NCBI GenBank assembly: GCA_034387635.1
Contig: JAOANU010000005.1
Coordinates: 1,550,001 to 1,614,000, forward strand
DNA from: Rhodosporidiobolus odoratus
Taxonomy: Eukaryota; Basidiomycota; Microbotryomycetes; Sporidiobolales; Sporidiobolaceae
DNA length: 64,000 nucleotides
Reading direction: 5' to 3'
Positions 59,306 to 64,000 of this stretch are shown here, in pieces. The position numbers and the translations under genes were made by a program. The notes beneath the pieces were generated by a model, which saw only the letters and a program-made list of their open reading frames with translations, did not search any database and was not told the origin of the DNA. The stretch's first letter is position 1; the number at the start of each line of letters is the position of its first letter.

Positions 59306-60113
59306 CTATCGGTACGAGGTGGTACAGTAGCAAGCGAGCAATGCAAGAGATCAAAAGCGGCTAAAGCGAAGAAGGAGCGGAATTGAAGCGGAAGTGGGGA
59401 GGCGGACAAAAGCGGAACAGTCGCAGGAGATGCGGTATCGCCCGGCTATAGCTATGTAGTACTTTAGTGGCCGTCAGGAGTACCCGCTGTAGCTGCAAGT
59501 CGACTAGAAGGTCGTCGCGTGCTCATGTGAGGAGGTATGACCGGTTCTGCCTTGACTACACCTCGCTCCCAAGTCTGAGCTCTTGAATGCACGCACAGCC
59601 ATCACGGGCTGCAAGTGCCCGTCAGGTCACACGCACCGTTCCCGCCAGCCGCCGACGACATGGCCTCCTCGACCTCGACTTCAATCTTCGCCGCAGCCGT
59701 TCAAGCGTTCAGTCAACATCATGCCGTGCAATATGAGCCGGAGGACTGGGCATGAAAGGGACTGGTACAGGCTGTCCCGCGGGACCGGTGGACCTACAGC
59801 AAGACACCAGGCTGACTTTCAGGGAGAGGGCCCAGCCGGCCGGGTGGAGGGAAAAAAACTCGCCTACGGGCGTTAATACGTATAACAGCGCGTGCAGGAT
59901 GACTCGTCGACGAGTTTGAGCACTCTGCAGGATGGAGGCATGCGCGTTCCCCCACCAGTCCGTCGGGGCAACCTCAACCCCGACTCCCTTGCGAAGCCCG
60001 GCGCCCGAGTGGAGGTTTCTCTCGCCCACAAAACCGGCTTGTTCTCCTGCTTTCTGCTTCCCTGCACTTCCTTGCTGCTCTTCACTCCCTTCCCGCTCCC
60101 ACCCTCTCCCGAC
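59306..60113. other. Region without a supported gene
   Basis: A frame beginning with ATG at 59660 (MASSTSTSIFAAAVQAFSQ) stops after about 30 codons, and I could not extend it. The last 40 bases are pyrimidine-rich and lead to the ATG of the next entry. Confidence 0.4.
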
Positions 60114-60141
60114 ATGCACGTCTTCATCACCGGCGCCAGCG
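60114..60141 (+). pseudogene. Possible orphan first exon of an NAD(P)-binding epimerase/SDR gene
   Basis: A pyrimidine-rich leader runs into ATG and codons for MHVFITGASG, the typical opening of extended SDR / NAD-dependent epimerase proteins (Rossmann GxxGxxG start). It is followed by a GT donor-like GTGTAC. No continuation of the Rossmann motif is found in the following kilobase, so it may be the remnant of a deleted or moved gene. The match is short and could be chance. Confidence 0.3.
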
Positions 60142-60320
60142 GTGTACACACAGCCCACCAGAGACAGAGGTCGAGGGGGAGGAGCAGAGTGGGACGAGCG
60201 AACTAGCCGAAGTCGCATCCCCCAAAATCGCGGATCTTGAGAGCAAGAGCGGAAGAGGTACCCGAGAAGAGGGGAGTGAGAAGGTCACGGAGTTACCGGA
60301 GACAGGAGGTCAAAGTAGGC

Positions 60321-60326
60321 TATAAA
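60321..60326 (+). promoter_or_regulatory. TATA box of a spliced transcript candidate
   Basis: TATAAA in GGCTATAAAGGCG, about 25-30 bp before a pyrimidine-rich start region (GGTTTCCTCTCTCTCC). Confidence 0.45.
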
Positions 60327-60349
60327 GGCGAGAGCGACAGGGTTTCCTC

Positions 60350-60880
60350 TCTCTCCTTCCTTCTCTTCACTGCACCTCATACCTCTGGCTCTCCTTCCAA
60401 GGGAGTCAGAATTCTCCTGTAAGTTCCCCCTCCTCCTCCTCCTTCCTTCACTCCCTCTTCCTGCCTTGTCATGAACAGACTGCTGACCTGACTCCTGTCT
60501 CTGTAGTGTCATCCCTGGGTGCAGTCGTCTCCCCCTCTCTCCATTGTGCTCGAGGTCATTGTTACACCTGTGAGTCATACCTTTCCTCAAGTTGCTGCTG
60601 AGTTTCGGCGCTGACCTCTGGTGATCTGCTGCAGCTGGCACTGTGCGATCCGCCTTCGCCCTCCTTCCATTTCCTTCTTGACCTACCTGCTCTCTGTAAG
60701 TCCCACCTGTTTCTTCTCTATTGATACAAGGAGTGGCTGAGCTGCTCACTTTGCAGACTCAGAGCAATGTGGGTCGTTCTCTTCACACAAAGTCAATCTC
60801 TGGGGAAAATACCAGAGCGAGGATGTCTCCCACCCTGTAGGTTCAGGAAAGCGTGTAGACTCCTAGCATGAAATGCTCAG
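60350..60880 (+). ncRNA. Spliced transcript candidate without a clear start codon
   Basis: Three consecutive introns of textbook form are visible: 60419-60506 (GTAAGT...TGTAG), 60570-60634 (GTGAGT...TGCAG) and 60696-60756 (GTAAGT...TGCAG), each with a CTGAC/CTGAG branch-like sequence near the acceptor. The internal exons are 63 and 61 nt. Joined, one frame stays open for about 95 codons (LSFQGSQNSP then CHPWVQSSPP, ending in a stop near 60864), but it has no ATG and runs back to a TAG before the TATA box. The first ATG (60767) gives only 34 codons. It could be a long non-coding RNA, a 5'-truncated gene, or a short gene whose start I missed. Confidence 0.45.
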
Positions 60881-60900
60881 GATAAGTACAAAAAAAGCCC

Positions 60901-63100
60901 TCATTCTTCCCACACGACATTCTCCAGCCGCTCCCCCGCCCTAAAACTCGCGTTAATCCTATACCCACTCCGATCATTCGCACTCATCACATGCGGTGAA
61001 GGATCGGGAAAAGCGTTAGGCTGGGCTTCGAGACGAGAACGGACGGAGAAGTGAAAGAGGGGGGAGGAGGGAAGGGAACGCCCGCGACCGAATTTGGTAC
61101 TGCAGGTTACTTGGTTCTGGTCAGTCTCGCTCAGTACAGAGTTGAAGGAGGGATCAGGATAAGAGGGACTCAAAGCAGAGAGAGAGATGTGTGTGTATGA
61201 TGAAAACACGTGAGAGAAAAGAAACGTACGGCGCAACTTTATGTTTCTCCTCTCTGCGCCCAACTTGCGGGTAGACCTCCAATAAGGACCACATCCAAGC
61301 TCCGCACCTCGCTTTAGATTTTCTCCAAATCAACCTGAGACGCTGTTTCCAATTCAAATCCTTGAGCTGGAAGGGAAGGAGGTTCTCGAAGCTGAACCCG
61401 AGATGGTCGACCCTTGGAGCGCAGGCGTCTGCGGTAGATTGAGGAGAGGGCTTGGAGGAGAGGTAGATAGCTAGTCGAAGACCGGCAGAACAAGTCGGAG
61501 GGCCCGCCACAAACTTCTGTAACGCGGCATCTGGGTGGTTAGAGAAAAGTTCTGCGACGGACATCTCTGGGTGGGAGGCGAGGAGTTCTTCTGCTTGTTT
61601 GTAGAATGGTGCGAAAGCTGGATGTTCGGCTACTCGCTCGTTATCGAGTTGAAGACCTTGTTCAACCGCTTCTCTGACCATCCAACGCAGGGAAAGATTT
61701 GAGAGCGAGGGCGCCGTGCCATCGTTCGGGTACTCGCCTCCGCCCACACCTGCATGAGAACCGGCAAACCAGACTTCTTTGACGGTACGGTTGGGGATGC
61801 CGCCAGGGTCGTCTGCCTTTTGGCCCATCCAAAGCTGAGGGAGGTATCGAGATCGGCACTCGTCCTGTACAAAGCGGGGTCAGACCAGATGTGGGCATAT
61901 GGGAGCAGAGAGAAGGAGGCTTACCAAAGCGAGCGCTTGACGGAAGTGACCGACCGTTGAGGAACCGCGAGCGAAAGGAAGGATGCGCTGCCGAATCGCG
62001 CCGACGCTTGCCACCGTATCCTGTAGGCCGTGGTCGTTGAGGAAGACACAAAAGGATGTTCGAGAGCAGAATGACAAACCCAGACCCCGATGAAGTGAAC
62101 CTGAACCTCCCTTGAGAACGTCCGCTTGAACCCCGCCGCGAGGTTGTTCTCCCTACTCCCTGGGCGGTGCTCGGGCGTTCGAGAGTAGATGCTATATGCG
62201 AGAGGGATAGACTCTGACGGAGGACATGGTCAATCTGTCGGTCACACTGGGCGAAAGAGAGATTCGAGTCGACGGAAAGGAAGAAGAAGCCGGGGGGAGA
62301 CCAGAGGAGAAACAAAGCAACGTACCTTCGTTTCCTGGTGGAAGTAAGCCGACTTGCTGTAGGATACCTGCCAATGCACGGGCGGTGAACTGTAGAGCAC
62401 AATCCCATATCAGGAGGAGGCATAACGAAGAAAAGAGAAACGGCAACACGGCAGACGCACAGCACCTCTACTGAATCCGAAGAGAAAGATGCGATCTCCC
62501 GGAGTATAATCTGTAGGTGCACGAACGATAGGTTAGCACATACTTGCATGAGGCAATGGAGGAGAGAGGAAGACAAGGCGTACAATTCATAAGGAAGGTA
62601 TACGCCCGCGAGACGTGCTCCTCGAGTGACCAAGCGACGCCAGAGTCGACGACTTGCGATAGTTTATGCCAGAGTATGGAGAGCATCCAGGGGGAGTTGA
62701 AGGTCGAGATGGTTGTGCCGATTCCGGACTGGGGAAAAACGGATCAGTTAGTCGAGAGCAGAGCCGAATCATGGGAGGAAGGGAAGCGTACCTGGTAGTA
62801 AGTCAATTGAGCAGCAGGGTTCTGCGACAGTAGCCCGTACAACTGGGGTATATTGGTGACACTATGCGTCCACGAGTTAGTCGTTCCATCGAGGCAAAGT
62901 ACGAGGTTCTTGGCGCCTTGGGAATGACTGGGTGGCTTTGCGCGAGAAAAGTCTGTCGAACCCATCGAGCTGATGGAGCTGAGAGAGGCGAATGCAGATA
63001 GGGGCCGTGTCGGGCTCGCATCTTCGTTGTCGTGTACAAGGGTTGAGGCGGCCGAGGCGTTACTCGCTGACGAGCTGAGAGGACGGAGCGACGCTGCCAT
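60901..63100 (-). CDS. DUF2235 alpha/beta-hydrolase-like protein
   Basis: Family of predicted hydrolases related to bacterial type VI phospholipase effectors of the Tle1 kind and common as fungal proteins. Start 63100: MAASLRPLSSSASNASAAST, Ser-rich leader, then NLVLCLDGTTN and VTNIPQLYGLLSQNPAAQLT with YYQSGIGT, all typical of the domain. The nucleophile elbow is FLFGFSRGAFTARALAGILQ (GxSxG as GFSRG), built across an intron. Further blocks: VHFIGVWVCHSALEHP-like region, VQVHFIGVW, and EVWFAGSHAGVGGGEYPND with the catalytic histidine (GSHA). It ends GERLENVVWEE. About six introns. No signal peptide, so probably cytosolic. The substrate is unknown in fungi. Confidence 0.87.
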
Positions 63101-63602
63101 GTCGTTGTGACCAGAGTCTTGACGCGACGTCTAAAATTTGTTGCGGGGACAGGCAACGGAGAAGAAGGGAAGAGAAGGAAGCAGCACAAGGTGGGAGGTG
63201 GGGACAGCGACAGCACTCAGGAGTGACTTCCCGCCCGCCAAGGTTCGGAGAGGCGCCAGAGCACGGCGATGAGGTTCATCGAGCCGACGTATAGCGCAAC
63301 TTAGTTTGTGTGACTAGACAGGAGAGCCCTTCGGAAAGGGTACAAGTCATCGAGCGGTGCTTGGGAGGAGAATTACGGCCGTCTCGGCGAGCCTATACGG
63401 TATGTGCCCGCAGGACGCAGCCTCGAGCTTGACGGCGCAAAGTCGAGGTGATACGCAGGATAGGCCTGCAGTGTATGGTGTCGAGTGAGACCGGAGTGCA
63501 AGGCTGCGAGCTGTCGTTGTAGCTTCGGCGCGTGCGGGTGGCGAGCAGATCTGTGAGGACCCGAAAGCACGAGCAATTTGACATCGCTGCTGAAGATGCG
63601 AC
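63101..63602. promoter_or_regulatory. Upstream region of the DUF2235 gene
   Basis: About 500 bp with no convincing frame; ORFs here are Arg/Ser-rich and overlap on the same strand in different frames. Confidence 0.4.
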
Positions 63603-63953
63603 TTAATCAGCAGGCCAGGCCAGACCGAACGAGGTCGAAGGTTTGAAGAGAAAAAAATGGCAAGAACGGAGCCTACCGCGGCCCTGCACTGCATCATGTT
63701 CCGAGTAGGTTCTCACGCAGGCGTATAAACCAACTACAGGAACGATATAGCCCAGCCGTAAAGCATTATAGCGAGGTCGACGACGGAGGCGAGAAGGGGC
63801 ATGGGCGGAAGAAAGGGAGGTTGCTTGTGATGCAGGGGCAGCGCTCAAGGTGAAAGCGCTGGCTCTGACGCAAGATCTACATGTTTGTGTACCCTGTGCC
63901 AGCGCTTCCAGCTCGTCGCTTGCTGGTGTAAAGTCGAGATTCGATGTGGACAT
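63603..63953 (-). CDS. Possible hypothetical protein with one membrane segment
   Basis: An ATG frame of 116 codons begins MSTSNLDFTPASDELEALAQ and includes LRLGYIVPVVGLYACVRTY, hydrophobic enough to span a membrane. No family recognised. It may contain introns or be a chance frame; the window ends 47 bases upstream. Confidence 0.3.
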   Translation of the reverse strand: MSTSNLDFTPASDELEALAQGTQTCRSCVRASAFTLSAAPASQATSLSSAHAPSRLRRRPRYNALRLGYIVPVVGLYACVRTYSEHDAVQGRGRLRSCHFFLFKPSTSFGLAWPAD

Positions 63954-64000
63954 TGAATGATGCGGTGGTCGAGAATTGGGAGAGCGTGAGCAGGACCGGC

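Overview
The window looks like nuclear DNA of a basidiomycete yeast, most likely of the Rhodotorula/Sporobolomyces type (Pucciniomycotina). The grounds are inference from gene content and structure. Genes are packed closely and carry many short GT-AG introns (about 50-100 nt, donors mostly GTACGT, GTGCGT, GTGAGT or GTAAGT). Coding sequence is GC-rich, several genes start with very small first exons, and a complex I 49-kDa subunit is present. No virus, plasmid, CRISPR or transposon signature was found.

Layout. 1-3.4 kb: two intron-containing tRNA genes (Gly-GCC and Arg-CCT, both minus) in DNA without convincing protein genes. 3.5-10.8 kb, all plus: mitochondrial phosphate carrier (MIR1), an NBR1-type autophagy receptor (PB1-like region, ZZ fingers, FW domain, C-terminal AIM/LIR) and an F-box-like protein. 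11-16.6 kb, minus: OLA1 ATPase and complex I 49-kDa subunit. 17-23.2 kb: ATG27-like protein (plus), 3-ketoacyl-CoA thiolase (minus), an unknown membrane-anchored protein (plus). 23.9-30.8 kb is a trafficking block: ESCRT-II SNF8 and COG2 (minus) and AP-3 mu (plus, divergent from COG2). 31-37 kb: a hypothetical gene and eIF2B-beta (GCD7) on minus, then a very intron-rich unknown gene on plus. 38.5-43.6 kb: PPS1 dual-specificity phosphatase (plus) and a GGCT-fold protein (minus). 45-55 kb: two paralogous Zn2Cys6 transcription factors in inverted orientation flanking a PIL1/LSP1 eisosome gene. 55.4-63.1 kb: ankyrin protein (plus), guanine deaminase (minus), a patch with a possible dead gene start and a spliced non-coding transcript candidate, then a DUF2235 protein (minus).

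Functionally most genes are housekeeping: mitochondrial energy metabolism (MIR1, complex I), fatty-acid oxidation (thiolase), translation (OLA1, GCD7), purine salvage (guanine deaminase). An unusual share concerns membrane traffic and autophagy (NBR1, ATG27, SNF8, COG2, APM3, PIL1).

The most interesting items are the inverted transcription-factor pair, with a block near 93% DNA identity inside otherwise diverged genes; the spliced, TATA-driven locus without a clear ORF at 60.3-60.9 kb; a small three-exon candidate gene at 44.1-44.5 kb; and the PIL1 homologue with a several-hundred-residue disordered tail. Exon structures were read by eye, so small exons and start codons carry more doubt than the family assignments.
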